From Archegozetes longisetosus (Eukaryota > Arthropoda > Arachnida > Sarcoptiformes > Trhypochthoniidae), in contig JAEMBT020000001.1 of the NCBI GenBank assembly GCA_018873245.2, forward strand, positions 5,320,220 through 5,384,219: a stretch of 64,000 bases of DNA. Reading direction: 5' to 3'. How positions within the stretch are numbered: position 1 is the stretch's first letter; each line of letters starts with the position of its first letter. This document shows positions 47,958-59,070 of this stretch, one piece after another. Under the pieces are notes generated by a model. The model was not told the origin of the DNA. It made no database searches and was given only the letters and a program-made list of their open reading frames with translations. Both the position numbers and the translations under genes were made by a program.

Positions 47958-50841
47958 CTATAACAAATATATATAGAATAAATAGATAATTATACAAATG
48001 ACAAAAGTGAACGGAAATAGATATCTAGATATAATATCAATAGTATTAACAGGTACACAGTTCAGATTCGAATCCAAAATAGATGGAAATCTAATTTTAC
48101 GTTTAGACGAATTCATCAAATGCTGAAACCACTTAACTTTTCTGAAACTCATATTTGATTTCAACTCATTTTCTACTTGTTCACAATCCTTTACTTCAAT
48201 ATTGTTTGCATTATTCAGATTCTGTGGAATAGATAGAGAAATATAAGAAAACTTATATCTTGTTCTTCTAATTCTTGCCTTAGAATTGGGTGAGACTTTG
48301 TTTCCTTTATTATTATCTTCTTTCAATTGCTGTCTGCTTTCGAAGTAAGCGATAGCTATCGCATACTCAATAAGACCAAAGAATACAAAAGTAATGCAGA
48401 TAATCATCCATACATTCAATGCTATAACATACGAAACATTAACTTCAGCGCTCTGGTGCTGTTGTGTTATGAGTGCTAAGAGAGCTGTTATAACCTTAAA
48501 ATGTACCAAAGAATACTAATGAAAAAATTGCTATTCGGATAACAAAAATGTTAAATTAATTACTAGAGCCACGCGTGCGGGATATGCAGTGACGGGGATC
48601 CAAAAACCGACAAAAGACATAACAACGATCAAAGTGCTCGGTATATATTTCTTGACTACATATAGACCTAGTTGTCTCTTCAATTTGATGGTCGCTCTCA
48701 GACATGAAAACTTTCCTAAATCAATAGATGAGAGAAAAAAGAAAGGGCGCAAACAATTTGTGAATCTATGAATTTGGCTCAAACTTTTGCGGAGAAAGAA
48801 GTTTCTAGGCCAGAGTTGAGTGACAAGTTTAGATAAGAAAGTAATTGGTTACCGATTGCATACTGTCTCGTGCATGTGTCATACGAATAACCAGATAACC
48901 AGAATTGAGGCCTGTTTTCAGATAAGAATTTTTATTAGCTGTTTATGCTATCGTAAACATTAAATTGACGAAAATTGCAAGTTTTATGACTTAATGAGAA
49001 CAAATTTTTCAAGCGTGAGACAAAGACTTTATTATTGCTTATTATAGAAAATTCAAGGTTTCTCTTATGTAAAAAATTTTAATTTTTAATGCGTATGTAA
49101 ATGAGAGCCAAATTTCATTTTCAAATATAGACTTAATGTTTTTATCTAAAAATTGTTGTTTGAGAAGTGGAAAACAAAGATAAATTGCATTAAAGTTTTG
49201 AAAGTTTTGAGCTATAAAAAATTTCAATAATACTGGAACTAAATGGTGGAAGTTCTCAAATTTGACGAACAGTTAAACTAAGAAATAATGAAAAAATTTG
49301 CTAAAGATCTAGTTTAAGCGAAACAAAATGATTACTATTATTCAAATAAAGAAAAAATTGTGAAATATACATAAAATGATGCTAAACGTAATGATATAAA
49401 GAAGATTAAATTTTGATTTGCTCACAGATGCAAAGTTTTAGTAACATAAAATTCTTTCCATGTAAGCACGACAGTCTTTGTATTGTGCGACACTATAAAT
49501 AATAGAAATGCATTATTAATCAGAATAATAGAGTAGTTTAGCCTTAAAAACATAATTGCATATTTAAAACAGTGATAAGTGTTTTCTAGGGTTAGTATCA
49601 TTTTCAAGGTTAGAAAAGAAATGGTTTTATGCTTGCAAACTTCTTACAACTCATGATGTCAATACTGCATTCTTGAGTGTCATGTGGAAATTTGGCAAAA
49701 TTCATGTCACAGCTTAGCTGAAGAGTAACCCTATAAGAGTAATAGGATCAGGATTCAAATATAATATATTATTTATTAATGGATAAAAAGATTAATTTAG
49801 AACCTATAATACAAATCGTATTAACATTTTAGATAAAAGAATAAAGAACTACATATATATTCTTCAAGAATAACGAACTACCTATATATTCTTCAAGAAT
49901 AAACAACTACATATATATTCTTCAAGAATAACGAACTACCTATATATTCTTCAACAATTCTAGCCAATAGGCTTATACTGCCTCAGTTGAAAATTTGATA
50001 AACAGTTAAATTTATTTAATTAAACTTGTTTAATTTATACCTTGAAGCCATAAAGATTTCTGTTTGATTATGAACCGCGAAATAAAGTGTTGGAAATATG
50101 ATATTTGTTACGTGACCGCTCAACGCATTCTAAGAAATCATTTATGAGAAACAAAAACATCAGTAATATATGACTTCACAATCTTCGCACTCGTGTCACA
50201 ACATAAGGTTAATGTTATGTATTTCAGATCAATTATGAATCATTCATTTTGGTTTTTGTCGTAACAAACCTTGAAATATGAGTCAGGTATCCATAGTTTG
50301 TCTCTCCACTTGTTATCTAAAACTATTCTTTGGTCATGCGATAGATTCTGTGGTAGTATTCGGTAATCAGACCAATATTGATGATAGAATATGTCGACCG
50401 TATATGACTGTATTGTTTATAAAAAATATCAACTTTGAGCTTGTTTGGTAAAACATAGTCTAAATTACAGCCGATTTATACCAATTCTGTTTCTTTAATT
50501 GATCTTATATTCAAAACCGAAATTTTCACTTCAACGTTGACTGGTTTGCCTTCAAAATAGATTAAATGTAATTTTGGATTAAAAATATTCTGATAGAGTT
50601 TATTAAATATTTACCATTAAGTTTTGGTGGCATTAATGGATCATAACCTTTGGGAAGTAACCGATCGACAAGCATTGGATTAGTTGAAATTCTATGAAAT
50701 TTATTATTAATTTTTCAAGAGCTAAAATTTGTAAAACTGTAATTTCAAGATAACATACAGACTTTGTTGATCAGAATATTTGCATAAACATAGCAATGTC
50801 ACGATTATTAGATGAATGCACAGCAAGTGCACTGAATCCAT
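47958..50841 (-). CDS. Cys-loop ligand-gated anion channel subunit, 10 exons, 450 aa
   Basis: Exons run 50841-50759, 50691-50615, 50549-50482, 50407-50270, 50129-50041, 49730-49648, 49492-49426, 48911-48853, 48715-48564 and 48494-47958. All introns are GT-AG and the joined length is exactly 451 codons. A signal peptide (HLLCIHLIIVTLLCLC) precedes LLPKGYDPLMPP. The ligand-binding part includes DNKWRDKLWIPDSYF and the Cys-loop CDMNFAKFPHDTQEC (C159, C173). A second cysteine pair (C215, C226) marks the GlyR/GluCl/HisCl class. TM1 is YIPSTLIVVMSFVGFWI; Pro-Ala-Arg at 267-269 before TM2 indicates anion selectivity. TM2-TM3 read VITALLALITQQHQSAEVN and SYVIALNVWMIICITF; a basic loop and TM4 end the protein. 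It would form a pentameric chloride channel at synapses or epithelia. The ligand is unknown. AATAAA lies at 47908-47903. Confidence 0.93.
49838..49953. repeat. 29-bp minisatellite, 4 units, inside a channel intron
   Basis: Four 29-bp units run AGAATAA..GAACTAC followed by a TATATATTCTTCA end. Units 1 and 3 carry ACTACAT and units 2 and 4 carry ACTACCT, so the array is two copies of a 58-bp dimer (unit 3 has one extra variant). It lies in the intron between exons 5 and 6 of the anion channel gene. Confidence 0.9.
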
Positions 50842-52814
50842 GATAACAAATTTATTTTATCTGAAATCAAATTAAGCCCAGAATCAGTTCAAATTCTTAT
50901 AAACAAATCATAAACAGTTTAAGATTTGTTCTTCTGCACACTTTGTGGGAAGCTTTAAATCAAATTAAATTAAACTTAATCTCAAGTTCCTTTTATGCTA
51001 TGAATCAAACAAAACTTCAGACACAAAGTAATAAAAATAATAAATTAGTCAAATAATGAGAAAAGTTCTTTCAAATTTTGAATTTTATGCACAAAGTGAG
51101 AAGATTTCGCGATGAATTTACTAATCATTACATAATTTATTGACTCTGTTCATGAAGATAAATACGATTACTTAAAAACCAGTGCAATATTTCTTAAAAG
51201 ACCTTAAACTCTATTTAAGAAGACTTTAAATCCACTATTTTAAACTAAATTTATCTCATTTTAAACAAGTTTCGACAAACTATTCCTTATTAAGCAGCTC
51301 AATTATCATTCAATAGTTAAAACGTCTAATAATAAAGTTAAAAGTTTTAGGAATCTAAGCTATCTTTCAGAAAATTATTTCAATATTTACAAACTAATCA
51401 ATCAATTTAGTTTGAAGGGAAGCTCTTGTCTTTTTTTAGTGCGCACCAAAATCCAAACAACCACAGCATGAATTACATAGAAATTTCTAAAATCTTTTTT
51501 AAAGGGCTTGTGTCCTTAAATAGATTAACGAGATTGATGGCTCAAGTTTGTGGTTAGACGAGCCAAAAAATGTCTGTTTATTTAATGCACACTCTCACTT
51601 AAGCTTATATGACACTGACTTTCAAACTAATTTGAATGGAAGCATCAATTCTAACGACTCATTTATAATATAAAAACTGTTTATTTGATATTGTGGATGA
51701 GTCAAATTTGCTAAATCTTATAAATGTTAAGTAGTGTTTTCAAAATTTATGTGTTTTGATGAAAACAGAAATCTTTTTCACAGTCAAGGTTAAGCATCGA
51801 ATGAAACAATTTTTACGGACTTTGATCTGTTTTCGTTAGAAAAAATAAAGTTGGAATCAATTTGATAACAAAATTATTTTTAGTTATATAACTTATATAG
51901 TGTATTTTATTGAGATGCTAATATAGTTAAAAGATGAACATTTTATTCTAATGTCAACAATTTCCTTTGAATAATGACTCTAAAGCGGATTTTCAAAGCT
52001 GCAAACTAACAAAACTTAGACCATTTTATCTTATACTTCACTTAATGTGGTCTGAGATCTCTATGGAAATTTTCTAAGGCAATATTTTATGGATTCGGAT
52101 CAGGTTTCATGAGCCTATAAGTTTTCATTTAAATTCTACTATTGTGGTGTCCTTCCAGACATAGTATTTTTATGAAAGATTCATGTATCATCTGAAATCC
52201 AGTTTAATGTCCTTTATTCATATTTTAGTTATATAACCATGTCTGAAGTAATTTCTTTTATTCACTATTATTTAAGTAACTTATTCATCTAGATTCATAA
52301 TTTCATAACACACAGATAGGTCAGAGTGTAACAACAAGTTTTTAGTCTTTTAAGTCAGGTAAATATTTGGCAATATGAAGATTTGATTTGAATTTTTATT
52401 TTTCAGCACATAAGTTATAACTTTTGAAAGTATTTTGTTTAAATATAGTTGTTCTGCTATATTATTATACATAAGTTACATTCAAGTTAAGTTCTTATGA
52501 CGACGGGCAACGTCAAATTTTTAGTTCTGGTTATTATCCTTTCCTATTCATGAATTCAGAATTTAAGATATTATTCCAGCAATAATTGAATGAAAAGCTT
52601 TTTATCGAATTAAAATAACTTTATTATATGCAGCATCTGCTAAGTTAGCTCGAATTTGATTCCGGAAAAAGTTTTAATTCTATATTCAAGTTTTCTGGTG
52701 CCTTCGAGTGCTTTATCATAAAAATTATTCTACCAATTGAATTAATAATGATTAGTATAGGTGTAAAAATTATAAGAAATTTCAACTAGAGAGCAATAAT
52801 ATAAGATTATATTG
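50842..52814. other. 5' flank of the channel gene and intergenic
   Basis: No supported gene or repeat. The promoter of the leftward channel gene is expected close to 50842, but no motif is claimed. Confidence 0.45.
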
Positions 52815-53057
52815 CTAGATTTTCGTTTTATCGGAAAAGCCATTAATGCTTTCAACACTTTCCATCAATATAGACAATCCTAAACCATATGATAAGTCTA
52901 AAAAGCTTTTATCAGCTGTTAATTGAGGCTTTTCAGCAAATTTGAGCCCGCCATCCGAGCACAAACTGCATCCACATCTATCAAGCAAACTTCAAGGTTT
53001 CATATTCTTCTCCACCCATTTGGGTCCTTTCTCAGACAGTTTGCAATCAATTTCTTT
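52815..53057 (-). pseudogene. Cysteine-rich exon-like segment with one in-frame TGA
   Basis: After a good acceptor (TTTTCCATCAGTGCAG) the reverse strand reads KEIDCKLSEKGPKWVEKNM and KP, then TGA (52994-52992), then SLLDRCGCSLCSDGGLKFAE and a further open stretch to TAG at 52815. Four cysteines (C, CGC, C) and biased composition look protein-like, but I do not recognise a family. No partner exon with a signal peptide was found. It could be a gene relic, a selenocysteine codon, or chance. Confidence 0.3.
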
Positions 53058-54427
53058 CTGCACTGATGGAAAATAAACTAAAGGTTCATTAGTGTCTTAC
53101 ATGAGATAAAAACAAAGTTCGATTCTAGACTCAATCAGGAAAAAATCAAAATCAAAGCGATTATTGATTCAATTATTTTCCTCAAGCACTCATTATTTTG
53201 TTTGCTGCTAATTTGGCTTAAATGAGCAAATAAAATGTTTTTTACTTATTGCGTGATTATTGGGTAAAAATAGATGCAAATGAAGTCTGATTTTGAAGAC
53301 CTATCTTAGCGAATAGGGCTTGTACTGTCAATAAAATAGTTCGTAATTTTCGGATTTAACAACTTTCTTATTTACAAGTATTTATCTCTTCATATCAACT
53401 TCAAAATAAACCTTTATACATAGAAATCCGGAAAAAATTTCGTTTGTAAATTATAAACCTTTGATTCAAATTTTATTATTTTTTGCTTACAAGTAAATTA
53501 AATACTGAATTTTAACAAAATTAAGTTTTCATAGTCTAATTATGCGACCACAAGAATTAACAAACTTAAGAAATAGTTTATGCATACTTTCTACAATATA
53601 AGCTGTATATTTGTCAAATTTCATAGGTTTTATCTATCCACTCATCGATTTTTACATACTTTATGGTCCCCAATTTGTTTTTATACTACTGTTTGTAAAT
53701 TTTGGTCTGAATCAAGCCTGAAAATAAGATGAGCAAATCGATGCTTACATTCAAAATTTACACACGTTCCTCTTTAAGCCTTTGCATCGTCTTTTTCTGA
53801 TCAAACTTTTATTTTGATGTCATAAATGGTTTAGAAGGGTATATTTTACCCTCGATGAATCATTCTGTGAATTTTCGCACCCAATTTCCCTAAATGAAAG
53901 ACTTGTAAACGGCAGTTATAGCTATTGCGTTCACAGTTAATGCGCAATAACTTTACATATGGTTATAACACCAAAGTTTTTAATATATTAAATAAGAGTG
54001 AGCGAAATTTCCTTTAAATCAATATATCTCATGCTAGGTTCAGACTTTAATAACAAAAAATAATTGAACTTAAACTTCCAAAAACTTTTCCAGATTTCTA
54101 TGCAATAAGGTGTATTAGAATGAGAACAAAATTTGTCTAATGGCTCAAACATCTTCAGATACTTTAAAACGAAAGAAAAAATCAATCACTATTTATATTA
54201 TTCATAAGTAACGAATAATAAGTTATTATTGATTTACTAAATGTGGGATAGGTGATCAATGATATGTCTGAGCTTTAAAACATATTTTTTTATTGATGAG
54301 GGAGTCGTATTTTAATTAAGTAAATTTGAGCGCTTATGAAAAAATTGATAAGTCATTCAAACCTTATATAATAGAAAAAATCTTTGCGATTATTGTCAGA
54401 TTTATATTAATAGCTATCTTTAATATA
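53058..54427. other. Intergenic, nothing recognised
   Basis: AT-rich sequence with no supported gene or repeat. Confidence 0.45.
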
Positions 54428-54911
54428 CAGTCTGTCCTTTTATCTTCTAAACTCAGATCAAGCAGTTAAAGCGTTTTATATTCGAATATTTTAATCAGAT
54501 GTCAAATAAATGACTCATCGATTCAAAATGTGATACTTTGGAACAAACTTTTAATAATCAATTCGAATGTAATAGAATTAGTGTTTAGAAATAGCAATTC
54601 GATACTTTATAACATGTGTTGAAAGTGTTGTCCGTTATTTTCTAAACAAAGTCTAACTCTTTTAATCATATTGTCTGAAACTTTTAATAAAGTTTGAGGA
54701 GTTATTTTTCGAATTTAGTGTATTGTAAAATACATTATTGTAAACACCATTTCGGACACTAAAAGTGTTTTTTAAACAAAACATAATGATTAAGAAATAA
54801 TGTTTCCAAACATTTATTTCAAACTTTATTCATAAGTGCATCTGATCGATGCGTAATTTTAAACAAAAATTGTACTCAATATTTGAGTTTAGAAGATAAA
54901 AGGACAGACTG
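54428..54911 (-). mobile_element. Internally deleted Tc1/mariner element (484 bp), perfect 28-bp TIRs, TA target
   Basis: TA flanks both ends (54426-54427; 54912-54913). The first and last 28 bases are perfect inverted repeats beginning CAGTCTGTCCTTTTATC. On the reverse strand, 54750-54607 begins MVFTI, has one stop, and ends in a transposase C-terminus (SDNMIKRVRLCLENNGQHFQ, then HML and stop). So the start and end of a transposase gene have been joined by a large internal deletion. The perfect arms imply young age or recent activity by a partner transposase. Confidence 0.85.
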
Positions 54912-54913
54912 TA

Positions 54914-57900
54914 CATACTTTTAACTTTTTCGATCACTTCATATTGATTAATACGATCAAAAAATATTTAACTGTTCAATATATAAATCGTTATTTATTT
55001 ATTTAATTTAGTTAATTATTTAATGTTTACTTTGATTGAAAGTTTTATTAGATGAATATTTTATGTTTACTCTATAGATAGAGTGTGCGTTTTTCTATCA
55101 TCAGAATATTTTGCCGTTAAGTTAAAGAACCTCTAACATAAGATGATCCTATCCCAAGGATTTGAATTTTTTTTCTGCTATGATTAGAGGATTTGATGAA
55201 GTAACTTGTTATCTTTCAAACGGTGACACATACAATCTTCAGAAATTTAATGCTAAGCTTGAGGCCAAGACTGTTTTGATAGTTCTTTAAAATTTTTTAC
55301 ATAAAGATATAGTCATGATTTTTTAAAATTGAGTGTGTCATCACTTCAAAGATAACGAAAATAATTTCAATAAAGCCTTTAGTCATAATAGAAATGTAAT
55401 TTAATCAAGTGAATGAATAATTCATTACTGAAATGTAGTCATTGGGGTTTTCTTTTGTTTTAAACACCTCAAAACTTTCTTCTCTTATCTCATACTTTCA
55501 AAGCTGATATGAAGAAAGAGGTTCAAACCTGAAAATAACTGTTGTTTAATCCGAAAATTAGAAATTATTTTATTCGCAATATAAGCCCTATTCCCTAAGT
55601 CTTCAAAATAAGGCTTCAAATGAAAAATGACTTCCGTAAAGAATATGAAAATAGTTTAGATTCATTTTAATTTCAATCTTTAGTTCAAAGGTAAGAATAA
55701 AAGATTGTAACAAGAGTGGAAGTATGTAAATACGTTTCTAGTGTCAAGCACAAGTTCCTACTTTAGATCAAATAGTGTACAACATAAGAAGCAACTTCAA
55801 ACATTTTGCTTATGCAAAAATAATATTCTGTAGCAAAGTAGAACTCATTGAAATTAAAAATTAGAAATTTATGCTGAGTTTTCTTATTTTTAGGCTTATT
55901 TTCAAGTAAAGTGAGTAGCTATAACATAAATCTAGATTATAACTATAATGTTTCTCAAAAAGGTAAAAGTTTTTTAGTAAAGTTTTAATGACACTTTTTT
56001 CTGTAAAAGTTTCTCATTTTCTAAGCAACTATCAGTCATTCTAAGTGGGAATCAGTCAAAAATCTTAATCCAAGAGAGCAATTTTGAATTCTCGTGAGGT
56101 ACTCAAGAAAAACTAAATTCTGTGCAATGTTCTAGGGACAAAAAGATGAAATTCAATGAGAGATATAAAAGTTAATTAGATTTGAGCCAAGTGATTATGA
56201 TTTACACATTAAATATTATCGATAGTAGTACTAACCATGTTCAATATGATTTAATATATTATGTCTTAGCAAATCTAAACAAATTTTTCTAAATATCTAG
56301 TTCTTAATAAATACCTGTAACTCGTTCATCAATAAGAACTAAAATGAATGACTTTCATTAATAAAAAACAGTTCATCCTTCAACGAGTCTTGCTTTGAAT
56401 TGCTCTTCTTCTAAACACTGAATCAGATAAATGAAAAATGACTTTAGAGCTGATTATTTTCATTGAACCGTTTCCTTATGTCCGTCCATCTAATAAAGTG
56501 TTGTTAGAGTTTACATCTATTCTCTTACTCTGAAGGTCAAAAAATCGATTTATATCTTTGCTCAATAGCGTGCAATTTGTTTAACTACACAAAAGCAGTT
56601 GATTATAACAGAAAGTGATAATGCATTGGCTTTCATGTGTAAAGCACTTTCCCTGAAGTCTATTTCTTGTCTAATAAAGAGATTGTTCAAATGTTGTCAT
56701 CCACAGAATTTATTCAATAATTAATTACTAAATGGATGCATAAACAAATGAAACCTTAAGCAATGAACTATAAAGATAAACTTTAGTTACAATTGAAATT
56801 TTGCTTCAAAATTATCATCTTACATTTGTTCTATTGTATTTCTGTTTACTTATCTATTCTTAGCGTTGTTCTATTATCAATCAACTAAAAAATCAATTAA
56901 GTCTATATTTTCATCTGGACTTCAGGTATTCACAAAGCGAGATCAATTCTACTTCAGATTAATTAAGTTGCTGCTGCTACAAAACTTCTATAACGTCTAC
57001 TTCGTTGGTATACTCAGTAGCAAAAACATTTTCAATTTTACGTTTCAAAAGAGAAAAGTCATTAGTCATAGTTAATCTACCAGAACAACAATTCGCTAGA
57101 TTAGAAATTATATCTTGAACAATAAAAACCAACAAAATGATTTTTAGAATTTTTATTTCATAAGATTGAAACATAAGTTTCATTTTTGGACGTTGTTTAT
57201 TCATAAATTTAACCTAATTCATTTTAAAACTACCAAAACTGAACTAAAATTACCAAGATTTTTACTCAAGGGTATATAACAAAATTTACCTTTTAATTCA
57301 GTATCTTAACAATTGGAATATCCATAGAATCAAAGCGGACGTTTCTGCAATACTCTAAAACAATTATAATTGAACGATTCATCAATAGTCAAGTCTAGAG
57401 TCAGTTTTTAATTAAGCAGAAACGAAACTCGAATTTCCGCCAGAAATTAATAATAACGGGATTACTCTGAGTTTTAATCAAATAATACTAGTATTAGATG
57501 ACATAACTAGAACCAAAATCAAGATAACAACACTGAATAGTGATAGAGAAAGACTGAAAATTTGATAAGTTGTAAGTTTAAACAGTGACATAAAGCAAAG
57601 TAGTGTTTGTGGAGTAGTTATTAACTGCTAGTGCATATGCCACTAATTCTGCCAAATTGTACATTAGAGACAGACTTGAACAGCAATCCTTTCATTCCTT
57701 ATATAATTTTGACATAGTTATCAAATTAAAGTTTTGTCAGACTCTCTTCTGCAATGCAATTCTTGTCTCATAAATGCAAACGTACAAAAATACAAAATTG
57801 TTAATAAATGCCTTCGCTTTCTCCTCAAAATAATACTAAAACAACGTTTTGTAGCTAACATCCAATTATTGCAGTTAAAACTTCAAAAATAACTTCAGTA

Positions 57901-58266
57901 AAGACTTAATTGCTATGCAAATGATTTGCTCTTTCCCTAACTTTCTAAATGAAATTTTCAAAATGAATTAACAATTAGGTAAACATTTAGAGTGAAGTGA
58001 CGAAAAAGTTGAAATTAAAATTGATTCCTAAAAGCAAGAGCTAATAAAAGTTGATCCAATTTGTCGAAATGTAGTCGTCACACTTAAGTGTTTTACCATA
58101 AAGTAATTAGCTTAAAGTCGCTTTCAGTTTGTTATATATTTAGAGCCATTTGTTAGAGTTATAGCGAAAACACCGGTTTGCTCATCACTTGTTTTTACTG
58201 CTGTTTGAATACTGTTTTGTCTATAATTCGTGGTTTATAACGAAAAAGGATGTTAAATAAAAACAA
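54914..58266. other. AT-rich gene-free block
   Basis: No exon, RNA gene or transposon could be supported. Short open frames at about 56.9-57.2 kb lack family features. Confidence 0.45.
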
Positions 58267-58762
58267 ATGATAGATAAAAGGATTAACGAACTCCCTCCAC
58301 ATGATTCTGAATTGAGGTAAATATCGATTCAATACTGTCTTCTCTTTAGAACTATTAGAACGTAGAACTAACTCTACAAATGATAAACTAACCAGAGCTA
58401 GAATGAATAGCCTTGATAATTTAGGACTTCTTCGCTAGTCTAATAAAAAGCGACTCTACAACTTTTGGACTTGCCATCAAACTTTCATAGTACATTAATG
58501 AACTTTTAATTTTGAGCTTTTTTCAAAAGTTAACAAATAAAAGTTATACTAATTTTATACTAATGTAAGAAATTATAAATAAAGCGATAGTAAAATCGAA
58601 AGCTTACCCAAAAGTTGATGTAAAGAATGCAAGTTAACGATTACCGATCGGTTCTGGAAGACAGTTGTCTCTTATACTCAGAACTTGACATCGATGGCGT
58701 AACTGAATTGACAGTATGCACTAGAAGGTCAAACTTGATGCGCTTTGTTGATAGAGTCAAAG
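58267..58762 (+). CDS. Unidentified gene, first two coding exons (partial)
   Basis: Exon 1 (58267-58316) starts ATG and reads MIDKRINELPPHDSEL plus two bases, ending at a strong donor (AG then GTAAAT). Exon 2 (58626-58762) opens after an acceptor (GATGTAAAG). It continues in phase as RMQVNDYRSVLEDSCLLYSE, DIDGVTELTVCTRRSNLMRF and VDRVK, ending at G followed by GTATGT. Phases agree with a 309-bp intron. The composition is clearly protein-like. I do not recognise the family, and no third exon was placed, so the gene should continue to the right, perhaps over a long intron. The function is not assigned. Confidence 0.5.
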
Positions 58763-58884
58763 GTATGTCAAGATATTTGTGTGAGAAAAATATATGTATT
58801 TATAGTCTATTTCAAATGAAACAGGGAATCAGTTTCAAGATTGGCTTTGTTTACTATTTTAGTTTTCTTTAAAAGCAACGATAG

Positions 58885-59070
58885 AGTTATTCGCATGAGA
58901 GCAGGCCTGAAAAAGAATTCGTTGGATATGAGAGTATGAGCTCTGATGTGATGCTATGTCAAAACTGCGACGATTCAAGAGCTGCAAATTTCAAATGTTT
59001 GTCGTCTAATGCTTGGATAGCCAATAGAATCTAATGCTTCGAGAATAAAGAACATCAATGGGTGTTATAA
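58885..59070 (+). pseudogene. Zinc-finger-like relic (B-box-like)
   Basis: One forward frame reads PEKEFVGYESMSSDVMLCQN, CDDSRAANFKC, then SSNAWIANRI, a TAA, and CFENKEHQWV before a second stop. The spacing CxxC..C..C..H recalls a B-box zinc finger with two of the metal ligands and the frame lost. It follows the unidentified exon pair by about 120 bp on the same strand but its phase does not fit them. It is likely a decayed exon. Confidence 0.35.

Noticed and set aside
49042-49227. Candidate extra exon of the anion channel (FENEIWLSFTYA)
   Set aside because: The ten-exon model is already complete and in phase without it; this frame lies in an intron and has no receptor motif.
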